Assembly: GCF_001690595.1 (NCBI RefSeq)
Contig: NZ_LZHH01000054.1
Location: forward strand, 1-64,000
Reading direction: 5' to 3'
Origin: Gilliamella sp. Choc5-1
GTDB taxonomy: Bacteria; Pseudomonadota; Gammaproteobacteria; Enterobacterales; Orbaceae
DNA: 64,000 nucleotides
The notes beneath the pieces were generated by a model. The model ran no database searches. It had not been told where the DNA came from and saw only the letters and a list, made by a program, of their open reading frames with translations. Position 1 is the stretch's first letter. Each line of letters opens with the position of its first letter. Positions 1-9,736 of the stretch are shown here, piece by piece. Both the position numbers and the translations under genes were made by a program.

Positions 1-90
1 TAAGGTATAGCGATTATGGCTCAGTTTTTTTAAATGACCCAATATCCCGTCATCAAGCTGCTCTAAAAGACGCTCTAACGCACTTGCCAT
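1..90 (-). CDS. unidentified protein, N-terminal part only
   Basis: The first 30 codons of a leftward gene that runs off the window. It starts with ATG (complement of 88-90) behind a good ribosome binding site (AGGA about 8 nt upstream on the minus strand). The peptide begins MASALERLLEQLDDG, an amphipathic helical start rich in Leu and Glu. I do not recognise the family. It is separated from flgJ by more than 550 bp, so it is probably not part of the flagellar operon. The product cannot be named from this fragment. Confidence 0.5.
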   Translation of the reverse strand, partial: MASALERLLEQLDDGILGHLKKLSHNRYTL

Positions 91-483
91 GTTTTTTCCT
101 TTCCTTATTTATTGATTTAATTAGAACAAAAGGGAATACCTTTGGTTTGTTGTTATGATTTAAATGGTTAATATTATTGCTTTTAGTTATTAAATATAGC
201 TATCGAATGTAGTTATCTAATATAGTTATCTAATATCGCTTAGCTACCAAATATCGTTATTTGATTGATAATCTAAATAAGTTAAACAGCACCAATCATA
301 GCGCATTTTAGGGCAACATTTAACTCATTTTTAACGATAGTGTTGTTTAATATTAATAATTCAAGTTAGTTTAGTCGCGTTGTGTTGGCGGTGAAATGGT
401 GGTTAGAAAAGCAATAATAATAACGTTACCCTTGTTTATTTATGCATGATTTTTTAGGATTTTTTACATAAACGTAGTGCACT

Positions 484-501
484 CCTGAAAGTTTTTGACA
501 A
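484..501 (+). repeat. recurrent 18-bp intergenic motif, copy 1
   Basis: Reads CCTGAAAGTTTTTGACAA. It is one of five copies in the window (others at 13288-13305 minus, 19245-19262 minus, 33703-33720 plus, 41989-42006 plus). The consensus is CCKGAAASTTTTTKACAA with constant length. Its end resembles a -35 box (TTGACA), but no matching -10 box lies at the right distance here. Confidence 0.5.
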
Positions 502-581
502 AAATGGCACTGTCTTTATTTTTTTAGTTAAAATATTTGTTTAGATAAGCTGTATAGAAAAATACAGAATTATTTTTGCAT

Positions 582-610
582 ATTACCGTAATTTATTAAA
601 TTACGGTAAT
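582..610. other. perfect 14-bp inverted repeat downstream of flgJ
   Basis: Left arm 582-595 (ATTACCGTAATTTA) and right arm 597-610 are exact reverse complements around a single T. It lies just beyond the end of the flgB-J operon, so it may be the operon-end hairpin. There is no U-run after it on the minus strand, so an operator or mRNA-stabilising structure is equally possible. Confidence 0.5.
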
Positions 611-643
611 AAATGCGAAGGGCTTGTGCAAATAACTCTATTG

Positions 644-1666
644 TCAATTAAACGCAATTTGCTTAAATCCTAATACTTTTGTTGGAGGATTATTTTGGGC
701 TATTTGTTCAATACGTCCAATGATTTGAATGAGTTTATCACTGTAATTTGGATCGGTGGCATAATTGGCCTCTTGTAATGCTTTAGCTGCCGTTCTGGCG
801 TCTGGCGCATTAACTACAGCACGATAACGAGGATTATTTGTTAATAAATTAATATAATCGGTAAGTGCATGTTGTTTACTATTGTAGACTCTAAATTGGT
901 CTTTGATTTTTATCATCTTATTATTGATAAATTCTTGAGTAGTTAATTGCGTTGAGCCTCCCTGCCACGATCGAGTCGCTTTAATTCCAAAATAATTGTG
1001 ACTTGATTGATTATTTTCTGTCTTTATTTGCTTTTGTCCCCAGCCTGTTTCTAATGCTGCTTGTGCAATGATAATCTCATAAGGAATGCCTGAATGTTTA
1101 GCCGCCTGCTTGGCAGGTTCAAGCCATTCGGTTACAAATTTAACAATATGTTCGTCTTTTCCATCTTTTCTTGGTGTTTTTAACGATAATTCATTGGTTG
1201 AGTTAGTTGCCAGATTTGTCTTATGCTGGCGATAAAGCATTTGCCCTAATGCCTGAGGCGATATATTAGATGATATATCACTAAATAAAGACTGCGCTAA
1301 CCGAAGATTTTGCGGGGCATTATTGGTATTTGATTGTAAATTTACCTTGGTTGATGGCGATGCATGATGACTTAATTGTTTAGTAATGATATCAGCCAGT
1401 CCAAATCCTTTGCCTGCTGCTTGCTGTGCAATTTGCTGATCAAACATTGAAGTAAACAGTTGTGTAGCGGAATGATTAAATAAACCACTTTCTGGCATTG
1501 CTTTGCGCATTGACTGCATCATCATATTGATAAATAACGTTTCAAACTGCTCGGCAACTTGCCGAATGCTTCCTGACGAGCCATTTGCAACATTGCGTTT
1601 TAATTGATTAAGACCAGAAAAATCATAAGCAAAATGATTTAAAGATTGACTTATTTTATTATTCAT
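644..1666 (-). CDS. flgJ: flagellar rod-cap protein and peptidoglycan hydrolase FlgJ
   Basis: FlgJ is exported to the periplasm, caps the growing flagellar rod and cuts peptidoglycan so that the rod can pass. Both domains are visible in the 340 aa. An N-terminal rod-binding region (about 33-95, with FETLFINMMMQSMRKAMPES) is joined by a Ser/Asn-rich linker to a C-terminal glucosaminidase domain (about 170-330). In that domain AQAALETGWG places the likely catalytic Glu at 206. There is no Sec signal, as expected for export through the flagellar apparatus. It is the last gene of the leftward flgB-J operon, 64 bp after flgI. Confidence 0.96.
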   Translation of the reverse strand: MNNKISQSLNHFAYDFSGLNQLKRNVANGSSGSIRQVAEQFETLFINMMMQSMRKAMPESGLFNHSATQLFTSMFDQQIAQQAAGKGFGLADIITKQLSHHASPSTKVNLQSNTNNAPQNLRLAQSLFSDISSNISPQALGQMLYRQHKTNLATNSTNELSLKTPRKDGKDEHIVKFVTEWLEPAKQAAKHSGIPYEIIIAQAALETGWGQKQIKTENNQSSHNYFGIKATRSWQGGSTQLTTQEFINNKMIKIKDQFRVYNSKQHALTDYINLLTNNPRYRAVVNAPDARTAAKALQEANYATDPNYSDKLIQIIGRIEQIAQNNPPTKVLGFKQIAFN

Positions 1667-1730
1667 AATGTATTTTCTTTTTTATCATGCCTAATTTATA
1701 TTACTCATAAGCCATGTAATGACAAATAAG

Positions 1731-2840
1731 CTAAATTGTTTCTAAAGCTGCATGTAAGCAACCTGCGGTTTTTAGCGCTTCAAGTATCGACATTAATTCG
1801 GTTGGATTAGCACCGAGCACATTGAGTGAATTAATTACATGATTTAAATCTGCACCTGATGCTAGATTATGTAGTGCGCCACCTTCTTGCTCTACACTGA
1901 TTTGATTTTCAGGTGTGACAACCGTCGCACCACCAGCAAGTGGCGTATTGGGTTGGCTAACATTAAGTTTACGATTAATAACCACCGACAAATTACCATG
2001 CGCCACAGCACAATTGTCTAACCTAACCTTTTGGTTCATCACAACAACGCCAGTACGAGTATTGATTACCACTTTTGCCGATATAGGCGTTGCGGCTATT
2101 TCAAGGTTTTGTATTTGTGATAATAGCTTTACTCTTGCAGTATTTTCTTCTGGCATTTGCAAAGCGATTGTTGTGCCATCTAATGCGACAGCGATATTTT
2201 TTTGTAGTCTGTTAATTGCGTCCGAAATTTTTAACGCTCGAGTAAAATCAAATTCGTTAAGGTGTAAATGGATAACATTTTGTTCATTTAGGTTGATTTC
2301 TAGCTCGCGTTCAATTGTTGCACCATTAGGAATTGAAGCCCCTGCCATTTGGTTAATACTAACACTGCTTCCTTTATTGCTTGCGCCCATTCCTCCAACA
2401 AAAAGATTACCTTGAGCAATGGCATAGACTTGATTATCAGCGCCTTTTAATGGCGTCATGATTAATGTGCCACCTCGTAAACTTTTAGCATTACCTAGTG
2501 AAGATACGACGACATCAATTTTTTGTCCAACTCGTGAATAAGAGGGTAATTTAGCTGTCACCATTACCGCAGCAACATTTTTCAGTTGCATATTGCTTCC
2601 TGATGGCACGGTAATACCTAGTTGAGATAACATGTTGGTGATGCTTTGAATGGTGAAGGGGGTTTGTGATGTTTGATCGCCAGTTCCATCAAGACCCACA
2701 ACAATGCCATAGCCAACTAATGCGTTTTCTCTTACACCTTGAATAGTGACTAGATCACGTATACGTTCAGCATGTCCATTCGGTATGACCAATATCATCA
2801 TAAAGATAACACTAAAAAAGGAACGCAGTTTTTTTATCAT
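1731..2840 (-). CDS. flgI: flagellar P-ring protein FlgI
   Basis: Forms the periplasmic P ring, the bushing around the rod in the peptidoglycan layer. The 369-aa product starts with a Sec signal peptide ([20 protein letters not shown], cleavage near NGHA) and continues with the family hallmark [21 protein letters not shown]. The central [20 protein letters not shown] and C-terminal [13 protein letters not shown] are also typical. Length is normal for the family (about 365 aa). It lies 11 bp after flgH and is translated in the same leftward operon. Confidence 0.97.
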   Translation of the reverse strand: MIKKLRSFFSVIFMMILVIPNGHAERIRDLVTIQGVRENALVGYGIVVGLDGTGDQTSQTPFTIQSITNMLSQLGITVPSGSNMQLKNVAAVMVTAKLPSYSRVGQKIDVVVSSLGNAKSLRGGTLIMTPLKGADNQVYAIAQGNLFVGGMGASNKGSSVSINQMAGASIPNGATIERELEINLNEQNVIHLHLNEFDFTRALKISDAINRLQKNIAVALDGTTIALQMPEENTARVKLLSQIQNLEIAATPISAKVVINTRTGVVVMNQKVRLDNCAVAHGNLSVVINRKLNVSQPNTPLAGGATVVTPENQISVEQEGGALHNLASGADLNHVINSLNVLGANPTELMSILEALKTAGCLHAALETI

Positions 2841-2851
2841 AATCAGACTCG

Positions 2852-3541
2852 TTAAAATGGTGAAAGATTTAAAAATAGACGCTGTAACCAGCCCATTGTT
2901 TGTGCTTCGTCAATATAGCCATTGCCAACATATTCAATGCGAGCATCGGCAACTTGTGTTGATATAACGGTGTTATTACCGCTTATGGTTCTTGGGTTAA
3001 CCACCCCCGAAAAGCGGATAAATTCGGTACCTTGATTAATCGCAATCTGTTTTTCACCAATTACTTTTAAATTACCATTAATCATGACATCTTGAACGGT
3101 AACCGTGATGGTGCCGCTAAATGTATTTTTAGCGTTTGCGCCACCTGAACCTTTAAAGTCATTGCTTCCAGAAAGATCAGTTTCGGCTTTGCCTCGACCA
3201 ACTAATCCATCTAAAAAAGTGGGGATTTTTTTTACCCCTAAATTTACCGAGCCATTACGCCCCGCATTAATAGATGAACTTTTACTGGCGCTAACGTTTT
3301 CTTGCAGAACAATAGTTAACACATCTCCTACATGACGAGGGCGACGATCTTCAAACATCGGTTGATAACCAAAGCTGCTAGGTTGAGCAGCTTGATAAAT
3401 CGATCCACTGGTGTTCACAATTTCGGGCATTTGTGGCACTATGCTAGTTTCGCCTTCAACTAATGCTTTTTTAGGCAACTGTGTACAGCTAAACAAAAAG
3501 AAAGCAATTAAAATATAAAAATATCTCATTTTGTTTATCAT
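2852..3541 (-). CDS. flgH: flagellar L-ring lipoprotein FlgH
   Basis: Forms the outer-membrane L ring of the basal body. The 229-aa product has a lipoprotein signal: a hydrophobic stretch followed by the lipobox LFSC, giving a lipidated Cys at 19 (or 15 if translation starts at the second Met). The mature part carries the conserved [20 protein letters not shown] and the C-terminal [20 protein letters not shown] segment. Normal length. Spaced 12 bp from flgG and 11 bp from flgI in the operon. Confidence 0.97.
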   Translation of the reverse strand: MINKMRYFYILIAFFLFSCTQLPKKALVEGETSIVPQMPEIVNTSGSIYQAAQPSSFGYQPMFEDRRPRHVGDVLTIVLQENVSASKSSSINAGRNGSVNLGVKKIPTFLDGLVGRGKAETDLSGSNDFKGSGGANAKNTFSGTITVTVQDVMINGNLKVIGEKQIAINQGTEFIRFSGVVNPRTISGNNTVISTQVADARIEYVGNGYIDEAQTMGWLQRLFLNLSPF

Positions 3542-3552
3542 ATGGCTAATGT

Positions 3553-4335
3553 TTATAACTGATTTAAACGCTGTAACATTTGATCAGATGCCGAAATGGC
3601 TTTACTATTAATTTCATAAGCCCGTTGGACTTGAATCATATTAACTAGCTCCTCAGCAACGTTGACATTAGAGGTTTCAGTGTAGCCTTGATATAACAAT
3701 CCAGCACCATTTAATCCTGGGGTATTTTCGGTCGATGTTCCTGAGCTTTCGGTTTCTAAATACAGGTTTTCACCAATGCTTTCAAGCCCAGTATCATTCA
3801 TGAATGTATGTAACGTTAATTGCCCAACTTGCACTTGTGTTGATTGATTAGCTAACGTCACATTTACTACACCATCGCGCGCTACCGTCATTTTTGTTGC
3901 ATTAGAGGGAATTGTAATGGTGGGCTGAATTTCATAGCCTGCAGCCGTAACTAATTGACCATTTTGGTTAACTTGAAACGAACCATTACGAGTATAAGCT
4001 TGTGTTCCATCAGGTAATAAAACCTGAAAGAATCCCTGACCATTAATCGCAATATCACTACTATTATCAGTGGCTTCTAAATTTCCTTGGCTATGTAAAC
4101 GCTCTGTTGCAACAGGGCGAACGCCAGTACCAATTTGCAAACCAGATGGTAAAGTTGTTTGCTCTGAAGATTGTGCACCAGGTTGACGAACCGTTTGATA
4201 CAATAAATCTTCAAATACGGCTCTTTGTCTTTTAAAACCACTGGTACTAACATTGGCCAAATTATTAGAGATAATATCCATATTCATTTGTTGTGCCGTT
4301 AAGCCAGTTTTTGCAATCCATAATGATTTAATCAT
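3553..4335 (-). CDS. flgG: flagellar distal rod protein FlgG
   Basis: Builds the distal rod that runs through the L and P rings. The 260-aa protein has the N-terminal rod/hook motif ([16 protein letters not shown], then [15 protein letters not shown]). The C-terminal helix [18 protein letters not shown] pairs with it in the coiled-coil core. The length equals that of E. coli FlgG (260 aa). It sits between flgF and flgH in the standard order, and no unusual residues are seen. Confidence 0.97.
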   Translation of the reverse strand: MIKSLWIAKTGLTAQQMNMDIISNNLANVSTSGFKRQRAVFEDLLYQTVRQPGAQSSEQTTLPSGLQIGTGVRPVATERLHSQGNLEATDNSSDIAINGQGFFQVLLPDGTQAYTRNGSFQVNQNGQLVTAAGYEIQPTITIPSNATKMTVARDGVVNVTLANQSTQVQVGQLTLHTFMNDTGLESIGENLYLETESSGTSTENTPGLNGAGLLYQGYTETSNVNVAEELVNMIQVQRAYEINSKAISASDQMLQRLNQL

Positions 4336-4364
4336 TTTCTTCCTACCTTAATACATTAATAAAT

Positions 4365-5123
4365 TTAAGTTAGCGATAAAATTTGATTCGCTTTTTGTGC
4401 ATTTTCATCAGCCGTCATGATTTCTTTCATCTGCATTTCAAACTGTCGAGAATGACTTATCAAATCAACCATTGTCGAAACAGGATTGACATTACTGCCT
4501 TCTAATACGCCTGACATGAGTTTCGCTTGAGGATTATCTTGTAATACAGCACCTCGTTGGTTGCGTGCTTCGTCGGTTAGTTGAAAAAAGCCATTATCAC
4601 CACGAACAATTTCATGACGTTCAAGATGCACTTTTTTGATTTTACCTGCTTGGGCAATGGTGGTGGGTTTGTTGCCTGCACCCAATGCTGAAAGCGTTCC
4701 ATCACTGCTTATACTGACCTGCGATTGTTGAGGCACGGTTAAAACACCATTATCACCAACTAAAGGGTAACCTTGAATATTGAGTGTGCCGTTTTGGTCA
4801 ATTTGAATAGCGCCATTACGCGTATAAGCTTCACTACCATCAGGAAGTTGTATGGCTAACCAATGATCTTGAGCTAAAGCAACATCTAAATTTCTACCTG
4901 TGTAATTAAATTCACCCATTGCTGAATCAAACATTGGCGTTGTTGCTGTAACCATGGTTCGTGTCTGCTTCGTTTGACTGCCAACAATAGGTACTGCTTT
5001 CATTGCTGTTAACTGAGCTCGAAACCCAGTTGTAGAGACATTGGCTAGGTTATGGCTAGTGATTGCCTGTTGATTAAGCGTCTGACTTGCTGCCGACATT
5101 GCTGTATAAATTACACGATCCAT
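4365..5123 (-). CDS. flgF: flagellar proximal rod protein FlgF
   Basis: A proximal rod component between the FlgB/FlgC segment and FlgG. The 252-aa product begins MDRVIYTAMSAASQTLNQQA and has NLANVSTTGFRAQL, the rod-protein signature. It ends with the matching C-terminal helix (VDLISHSRQFEMQMKEI). Length is close to E. coli FlgF (251 aa). It is 14 bp after flgE and 29 bp before flgG. Confidence 0.96.
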   Translation of the reverse strand: MDRVIYTAMSAASQTLNQQAITSHNLANVSTTGFRAQLTAMKAVPIVGSQTKQTRTMVTATTPMFDSAMGEFNYTGRNLDVALAQDHWLAIQLPDGSEAYTRNGAIQIDQNGTLNIQGYPLVGDNGVLTVPQQSQVSISSDGTLSALGAGNKPTTIAQAGKIKKVHLERHEIVRGDNGFFQLTDEARNQRGAVLQDNPQAKLMSGVLEGSNVNPVSTMVDLISHSRQFEMQMKEIMTADENAQKANQILSLT

Positions 5124-5137
5124 AAATAACCTTTTAA

Positions 5138-6349
5138 TTAACGTAAATTAACTAACGTATTTAGGATCTGATCCTGCGTTTTAATAGTTTGTGAATTAGA
5201 TTGGTAATTACGCTGAGCAACAATCATATTCACTAATTCTTGGCTCATATCAACATTTGATGATTCAACCGCACCACTGGTTAATGAGCCAAATGTGCCA
5301 GAATTTGCTGCGCCTAAAACTTCGGCACCCGAGTTAGTTGTTGATCGCCAGTTATTGTTACCTGCTGATTCTAAGCCGTTAACATTAGCAAAATCAGCCA
5401 TGGCAATTTGACCTAATAACATTGTTTGCTGATTTGAATAAACACCATAAATCGAACCATCATCATTAATACTATAGCCAACTAAATCACCCGGCGCGTA
5501 GCCATCAACTATTGGAGTTTTTATGCTACCGACTTCTTTACCCATATTTTGTTGAGAACTTTTGGCTAATGATAAAGTAAAGCTATTATCAGCAGATCCA
5601 TTTATCCCATTAATATTGATGGTCATTTCAGGATCGCTGATTAATTTACCAGAAGAATCAAATTCCATTTGCCCAATTCTTTGTAAAGTTGCATTAGGAT
5701 CACTACTATCAAGGTAATGAACATCCCATTGGTTATCCGCCGTTTTTACATAAAAAAGTTGAACATTACGTTGATTACCCAAAGAATCATAAGTGGTAAT
5801 GGTTGTAGAGTAATTGAACGTATCAGCATCAAGTGCGTTAACTGGTTGTTTTGTTGGCACCTTGCTATTTGAATTTAAATTAGTTTGCAAAGAAGCTTTT
5901 GTTGTAGCCGATGCATTTAACATTTCTTGCGAAATTTTTAATGGCCCTGGCGCTGCGCCTTGCTGCACTTTTGGTGGCATTCCTGTTGCAAGATACCCCG
6001 TCAGTTGTAAGCCATCAGTAGACACAATATTTCGTTCGGCATCCAATTGAAATTGCCCATTACGGGTATAGTAAATTTGACCATTACTATCGACTAAGCG
6101 AAAAAAGCCATTTCCTGAAATCGCAACATCTAAGCTGTTATTGGTCGTTGTTGCTGTGCCATCATTGAAATTTTGCATCACACTAGCGACTTTTACGCCC
6201 ATTCCAACTTTTGAACCGGCATAAATATCAGCAAACGAGATACTTGCGCTTTTAAAACCGACTGTTGCTGAGTTAGCGATGTTATTACCAATAACATCTA
6301 ATTGTTTTGATGCAGCATTCATGCCACTTACTGCTTGAGAAAATCCCAT
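5138..6349 (-). CDS. flgE: flagellar hook protein FlgE
   Basis: The subunit of the hook, the universal joint between rod and filament. It has 403 aa, about the E. coli length (402). The N-terminus MGFSQAVSGMNAASKQLDVI with NNIANSATVGFKSA, and the C-terminus VDMSQELVNMIVAQRNYQ, form the conserved D0 core; the middle is the variable surface region. The gene follows flgD, its assembly scaffold, by 15 bp. Confidence 0.97.
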   Translation of the reverse strand: MGFSQAVSGMNAASKQLDVIGNNIANSATVGFKSASISFADIYAGSKVGMGVKVASVMQNFNDGTATTTNNSLDVAISGNGFFRLVDSNGQIYYTRNGQFQLDAERNIVSTDGLQLTGYLATGMPPKVQQGAAPGPLKISQEMLNASATTKASLQTNLNSNSKVPTKQPVNALDADTFNYSTTITTYDSLGNQRNVQLFYVKTADNQWDVHYLDSSDPNATLQRIGQMEFDSSGKLISDPEMTININGINGSADNSFTLSLAKSSQQNMGKEVGSIKTPIVDGYAPGDLVGYSINDDGSIYGVYSNQQTMLLGQIAMADFANVNGLESAGNNNWRSTTNSGAEVLGAANSGTFGSLTSGAVESSNVDMSQELVNMIVAQRNYQSNSQTIKTQDQILNTLVNLR

Positions 6350-6364
6350 AGAACTTCATCTCCT

Positions 6365-7102
6365 TTAAAGAATTTGACGAACTTCGTCAATACTAATAGA
6401 ACCAAGAATACCTAAATCGAGTAATACTTTATTGTTAACCTTGCTGTTAATTACGCCATACACAACTGAATAAGATAATGGTGTAGAGGATACTTTTTGC
6501 CCATCATTAGTTGCATTGACCGAAAAGGTATAACTCCCATCAGGCGCAATTGTTCCATCATTTAAAATGCCATCCCAAGTAAAAGAGCTGACCCCAGCAG
6601 GAATAGCACCTAAATCGACTTCACGAACCACATTGCCTTTTTCATCTTGAATGGTTATAACTACTGAATCTGCATCACGCATTAATTCAAAACCAAAAGG
6701 CGTTGTGATAGTTTCTTTATCTGGCTTTGTATCATCAAATGTATTGATATCATTAGGATCCGAGGTAGCTACTAAAATTTTATTACCTGGGACCATAACC
6801 CCTTTACCAATCATATTGCTGGCATTAACCGATAAGCTATCGTCAATCTGCCCCGAAACGATGCCTAATGAGGTATTAAGCCTTTCGATTCCTGCTAACG
6901 TATTAATCTGAGCAAGTTGCGAGGTTAACTGACTATTATCCATTGGGTTTGTTGGATCTTGGTTTTTCATTTGTGCAATTAATAACGTTAAAAAATTATC
7001 CTGCAACTCTTTACTAGAGTTACCATCAGACGTATTTTTTTGTTTTGCTTGAGGACTTTTTACACCTGAAGATTCTGAAACCAGTACATTCGATACGCCC
7101 AT
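6365..7102 (-). CDS. flgD: flagellar hook-cap protein FlgD
   Basis: Transient cap needed to polymerise FlgE into the hook. The 245-aa product has the FlgD N-terminal signature (LQDNFLTLLIAQMKNQDPTN, then MDNSQLTSQLAQINTLAGIE). The C-terminal FlgD Ig-like/Tudor part includes FTWDGILNDGTIAPDGSYTF. It lies in the usual place between flgC and flgE, with 13-15 bp gaps that suggest translational coupling within the operon. Confidence 0.97.
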   Translation of the reverse strand: MGVSNVLVSESSGVKSPQAKQKNTSDGNSSKELQDNFLTLLIAQMKNQDPTNPMDNSQLTSQLAQINTLAGIERLNTSLGIVSGQIDDSLSVNASNMIGKGVMVPGNKILVATSDPNDINTFDDTKPDKETITTPFGFELMRDADSVVITIQDEKGNVVREVDLGAIPAGVSSFTWDGILNDGTIAPDGSYTFSVNATNDGQKVSSTPLSYSVVYGVINSKVNNKVLLDLGILGSISIDEVRQIL

Positions 7103-7115
7103 CGGTAACTCCTTG

Positions 7116-7526
7116 TTATTGTCCTAATGTCAATGTTTTTAGCATTAACGTTTTTGCGGTATTAATGACTTCAATATTTGCTTGATAACTTCGTGATGCT
7201 GAAATGGTATTAACCATTTCGGCAACCGCATCGACATTTGGTTTTTGAATATAGCCTTTTGAGTCGGCTAAAGGGTGATTAGGTTCATAAACTAAATTCA
7301 TTGGTGTTGGGTCTTCAATAACCTGCGACACTTTAACCCCTGCAATACTATTACTAGGGAAACCTTGGTTATCTACTTGAAAAACAACTTGCTTGGCACG
7401 ATAAGCCTGACCTGATGTACTTGTTACACTATCAGCATTGGCTAAATTACTAGCACTAACATTCATTCGTTGGGTTTGTGCCATTAATGCTGACCCAGAT
7501 ATTGCAAAAATAGAAAAGCTCATCAT
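7116..7526 (-). CDS. flgC: flagellar proximal rod protein FlgC
   Basis: A proximal rod subunit of 136 aa. It has the N-terminal rod motif ([20 protein letters not shown]) and the C-terminal [20 protein letters not shown] helix found in axial proteins. The start at 7526 is followed by another Met; the longer form is kept because it sits 2 bp after the flgB stop codon, implying coupling. Length matches the family (about 134 aa). Confidence 0.95.
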   Translation of the reverse strand: MMSFSIFAISGSALMAQTQRMNVSASNLANADSVTSTSGQAYRAKQVVFQVDNQGFPSNSIAGVKVSQVIEDPTPMNLVYEPNHPLADSKGYIQKPNVDAVAEMVNTISASRSYQANIEVINTAKTLMLKTLTLGQ

Positions 7527-7528
7527 GA

Positions 7529-7939
7529 TTATCCTTTTTGTAATACTGACATAACATTTTTAAACTGTTCACTTAAAAACGTTAAATTGCTTTGGTAGTG
7601 GATACTATTATCAATAAAAATAGTGCGCTCTTGATCCATTTCGACAGTATTACCATCAGCCGATGCCTGATAAGGGATTCGATAAAGCAAATTTTGATTA
7701 GGCTTAGGTGATACCGCTCCTTGGATATGATTACATGCGGTTGTATTTAGGTTGAAATGATTAATATTGCTCTGGTTGTTAAGCGCCTTAATGAGTTCAG
7801 CGTTAAAATCAATATCTCGAGCCTGATAGTTAGGCGTATCGCTATTGGCAATATTTGCAGCTAATATATTTTGCCGTTTTTCTCTTATATTTAATGCTTG
7901 CTGATGAAAATTAACAAATGTATCTAATTTATCAAACAT
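7529..7939 (-). CDS. flgB: flagellar proximal rod protein FlgB
   Basis: First gene of the leftward flgBCDEFGHIJ operon; a proximal rod subunit of 136 aa. It has [20 protein letters not shown], the classic FlgB/FlgC N-terminal signature. The C-terminal helix ([19 protein letters not shown]) is also present. It diverges from flgA across a 128-bp control region, the arrangement seen in enterobacteria. Confidence 0.96.
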   Translation of the reverse strand: MFDKLDTFVNFHQQALNIREKRQNILAANIANSDTPNYQARDIDFNAELIKALNNQSNINHFNLNTTACNHIQGAVSPKPNQNLLYRIPYQASADGNTVEMDQERTIFIDNSIHYQSNLTFLSEQFKNVMSVLQKG

Positions 7940-8067
7940 AAAATCATCTCACTTTTTTTGATAATGAGGATTTTAAGCGAATAAAAAAAAAGTCATTGAG
8001 CAAATAACGATAAAAATTGCCCTTATTTCAAGATTCATTTGATGCAGTGATAAAGTAAAATCAGTTT
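7940..8067. promoter_or_regulatory. divergent flgB / flgA control region
   Basis: This 128-bp AT-rich stretch separates the two oppositely transcribed flagellar operons and must hold both promoters. In enterobacteria this is a class 2 region activated by FlhD4C2. I see no sigma-28 box and no strong sigma-70 pair on either strand, which fits activator-dependent promoters, but no FlhDC site can be proved by eye. Confidence 0.5.
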
Positions 8068-8751
8068 ATGAATAATTCAAAACAAGTAAATATGATTAAA
8101 ATTAAAAAATTAATGTTCGCTATTTTTATACTATTTAGTTCGAATACAGTTTTTGCTAATTCACTTGATAAACAGATTAATAATTTGCTATCACAACAAT
8201 TTAGCTATAAACCTGATGAGATTGTAATTACATATCTTACCACTAAACCTAAATTGGATTGCAATACACCAATACTTTCATTATTAGATAAAAAAAAATT
8301 GTTGGGTAACATAACTATTAGTGCACAATGTGATAATAAGAAAAAATTTATCCAAATTCATGTTGCTGCAGTGGGTAACTATATTGTTGCTAAAAAAACA
8401 ATAAATGCAGGAGCGGTAATAGATAAAGATCATATTCGCATACAATCAGGTCGGCTAGATAAATTACCTTCTTCGGTTATTTTAAATGAAGTTGATGTGC
8501 TTAATCGTATCGCTTTGCGTAATATCAATCAGGACGAGCCAATAAAAACAACAATGCTTCAAAATAGCTGGCTAGTAAAAGCAGGTCAAATAATTAAAGT
8601 AATAATTTATGGCGAGGGTTATGAAGTGTCAACAAGTGGTAAAAGCCTCAGTAATGCTGCGTTAAATGATAAAATTAGAGTTAAGCTAAATTCTAATAAG
8701 GTTGTTGAAGGAACACTTACTCACCAAGGAGTAATTATTTTCAACAAATAA
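8068..8751 (+). CDS. flgA: flagellar P-ring assembly chaperone FlgA
   Basis: Periplasmic chaperone for assembly of the FlgI P ring. The 227-aa product has a Sec signal peptide (KKLMFAIFILFSSNTVFA) and a C-terminal SAF/chaperone domain with typical FlgA phrases (VAAVGNYIVAKKTINAGAVI, then GQIIKVIIYGEGYEVSTSG). A second Met at codon 9 (8092) gives a more typical signal-peptide start and may be the true one; neither start has a strong ribosome binding site. First gene of the rightward operon. Confidence 0.92.
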   Translation: MNNSKQVNMIKIKKLMFAIFILFSSNTVFANSLDKQINNLLSQQFSYKPDEIVITYLTTKPKLDCNTPILSLLDKKKLLGNITISAQCDNKKKFIQIHVAAVGNYIVAKKTINAGAVIDKDHIRIQSGRLDKLPSSVILNEVDVLNRIALRNINQDEPIKTTMLQNSWLVKAGQIIKVIIYGEGYEVSTSGKSLSNAALNDKIRVKLNSNKVVEGTLTHQGVIIFNK

Positions 8752-8754
8752 TAT

Positions 8755-8781
8755 TAATGATTTTTTTATTATTGCCGATAA
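8755..8781 (+). promoter_or_regulatory. sigma-28 (FliA) promoter of flgM
   Basis: Perfect -10 element GCCGATAA at 8774-8781. Eleven bases upstream is TAATGATT (8755-8762), which matches the sigma-28 -35 consensus TAAAGTTT at 6 of 8 positions. It lies in the flgA-flgM gap about 50 bp before flgM. FlgM would therefore be made both from the flgA operon and from a late promoter, as in Salmonella. Confidence 0.85.
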
Positions 8782-8829
8782 TAAAACTAAACAAATCACT
8801 TAAATCGTCAATTTGATTAAAGGTATTTT

Positions 8830-9123
8830 ATGAGTATAGATGCAACAAAATCCGTTACAACCATATCAGGACTACTTAAGCGTGGTGTTGTCAATGAGCA
8901 ACATAAAAGTGAAACGGTATCTGTACAAGCAAAAAACAGTGAGAATGTGAGTACTAATGTAAGCATAACTCAAAATTCGATGGATCTTTTGCATTCAACT
9001 GACCAAGATATTGATATCGAAAAAATTGAAAAAATAAAACAAGCCATTACTAATGGTACATTGACTATTGATACACATAAAATTGCAGATAAATTAATTA
9101 AACAATTACAACAACGTGTTTGA
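8830..9123 (+). CDS. flgM: anti-sigma-28 factor FlgM
   Basis: Binds and inhibits FliA (sigma-28) until the hook is complete, then is exported. The 97-aa protein has the FlgM layout: a disordered Ser/Thr/Asn-rich N-terminal half and a helical C-terminal half (IEKIEKIKQAITNGTLTID, then HKIADKLIKQL) that holds the sigma-binding helices. AAGG precedes the ATG. It is followed by flgN after 26 bp and preceded by its own sigma-28 promoter. Confidence 0.95.
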   Translation: MSIDATKSVTTISGLLKRGVVNEQHKSETVSVQAKNSENVSTNVSITQNSMDLLHSTDQDIDIEKIEKIKQAITNGTLTIDTHKIADKLIKQLQQRV

Positions 9124-9149
9124 AAATAAGACAATTATAGGAATACAAA

Positions 9150-9584
9150 ATGATAGAACTCAATGATACCCTAAATAAAATAACAGAAATGCTACAAACA
9201 CTTTCAGGAATTTTGCAAACCGAGCAAAAGTTATTAATTGAAAATAGCTTAACCAATCAATTAAATGAAATTATTAATAAAAAAAGCCAACTCCTGATTG
9301 AGTTAAAGTTACTAGATGAAAAGCGTATAAAATTAAGTAAACAATTTAATATTCAACCACCTTATGAAGAAAGTCCAACAATTGCAGAACATTGGCAATC
9401 AATTACTAATACAACGGTATTATTGTCAAAGATAAATCGTGATAACGGAGTAATCATTCAAAATCGCATGAATATAACCCAACAATCGATCAATTATCTT
9501 AAAAAGATGAATAGCCCAGCAGTTTATACTAATCATGGCTATCAACAAACAGATGTTATCTCATCAAAACGAGCTAAAGTTTAA
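9150..9584 (+). CDS. flgN: flagellar export chaperone FlgN
   Basis: Cytoplasmic chaperone for the hook-filament junction proteins FlgK and FlgL. The 144-aa product is almost wholly helical, with the FlgN-type N-terminal helix (LNKITEMLQTLSGILQTEQK) and the central NQLNEIINKKSQLLIEL segment. It has no signal peptide. Identification rests on the size, the helical pattern and the position directly after flgM. Its clients flgK and flgL are not in this window. Confidence 0.9.
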   Translation: MIELNDTLNKITEMLQTLSGILQTEQKLLIENSLTNQLNEIINKKSQLLIELKLLDEKRIKLSKQFNIQPPYEESPTIAEHWQSITNTTVLLSKINRDNGVIIQNRMNITQQSINYLKKMNSPAVYTNHGYQQTDVISSKRAKV

Positions 9585-9736
9585 GGAGAATTGATATTTG
9601 TTGATGTTATTAATGGCAAACTCGATAAATACCCACAAAAATACCCTCTTATTAAGCCAATAACTTGTTAGTAATTAGTTCATACTGTTAGCATTGTAAA
9701 TTTTAATCAAACTATGAAATTTTATTTAATGTCATC

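Larger units (their letters stand above)
91..643. other. AT-rich intergenic region between flgJ and the leftmost gene
   Basis: No convincing gene is seen here. It holds an exact 13-bp tandem repeat (210-222 and 223-235, unit TAGTTATCTAATA) inside a run of looser copies at about 180-260. It also holds one copy of the recurrent 18-bp motif (484-501), a small inverted repeat CTGTAT...ATACAG (550-567), and a 29-bp near-perfect palindrome (582-610) about 33 bp beyond the flgJ stop codon. In enterobacteria flgK and flgL usually follow flgJ; they are not here. Confidence 0.6.

Noticed and set aside
550..567. CTGTAT...ATACAG as a LexA (SOS) box
   Set aside because: The CTG and CAG are separated by 12 bases rather than the 10 of the LexA consensus, and no SOS gene is adjacent.
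1915..2415. 166-codon plus-strand frame opposite flgI
   Set aside because: It lies wholly inside flgI on the other strand and its sequence has no protein-family character; a shadow frame.
9621..9628. CTCGATAA before flhB as a second sigma-28 -10 element
   Set aside because: Only 6 of 8 bases match and there is no -35 element at the right distance.
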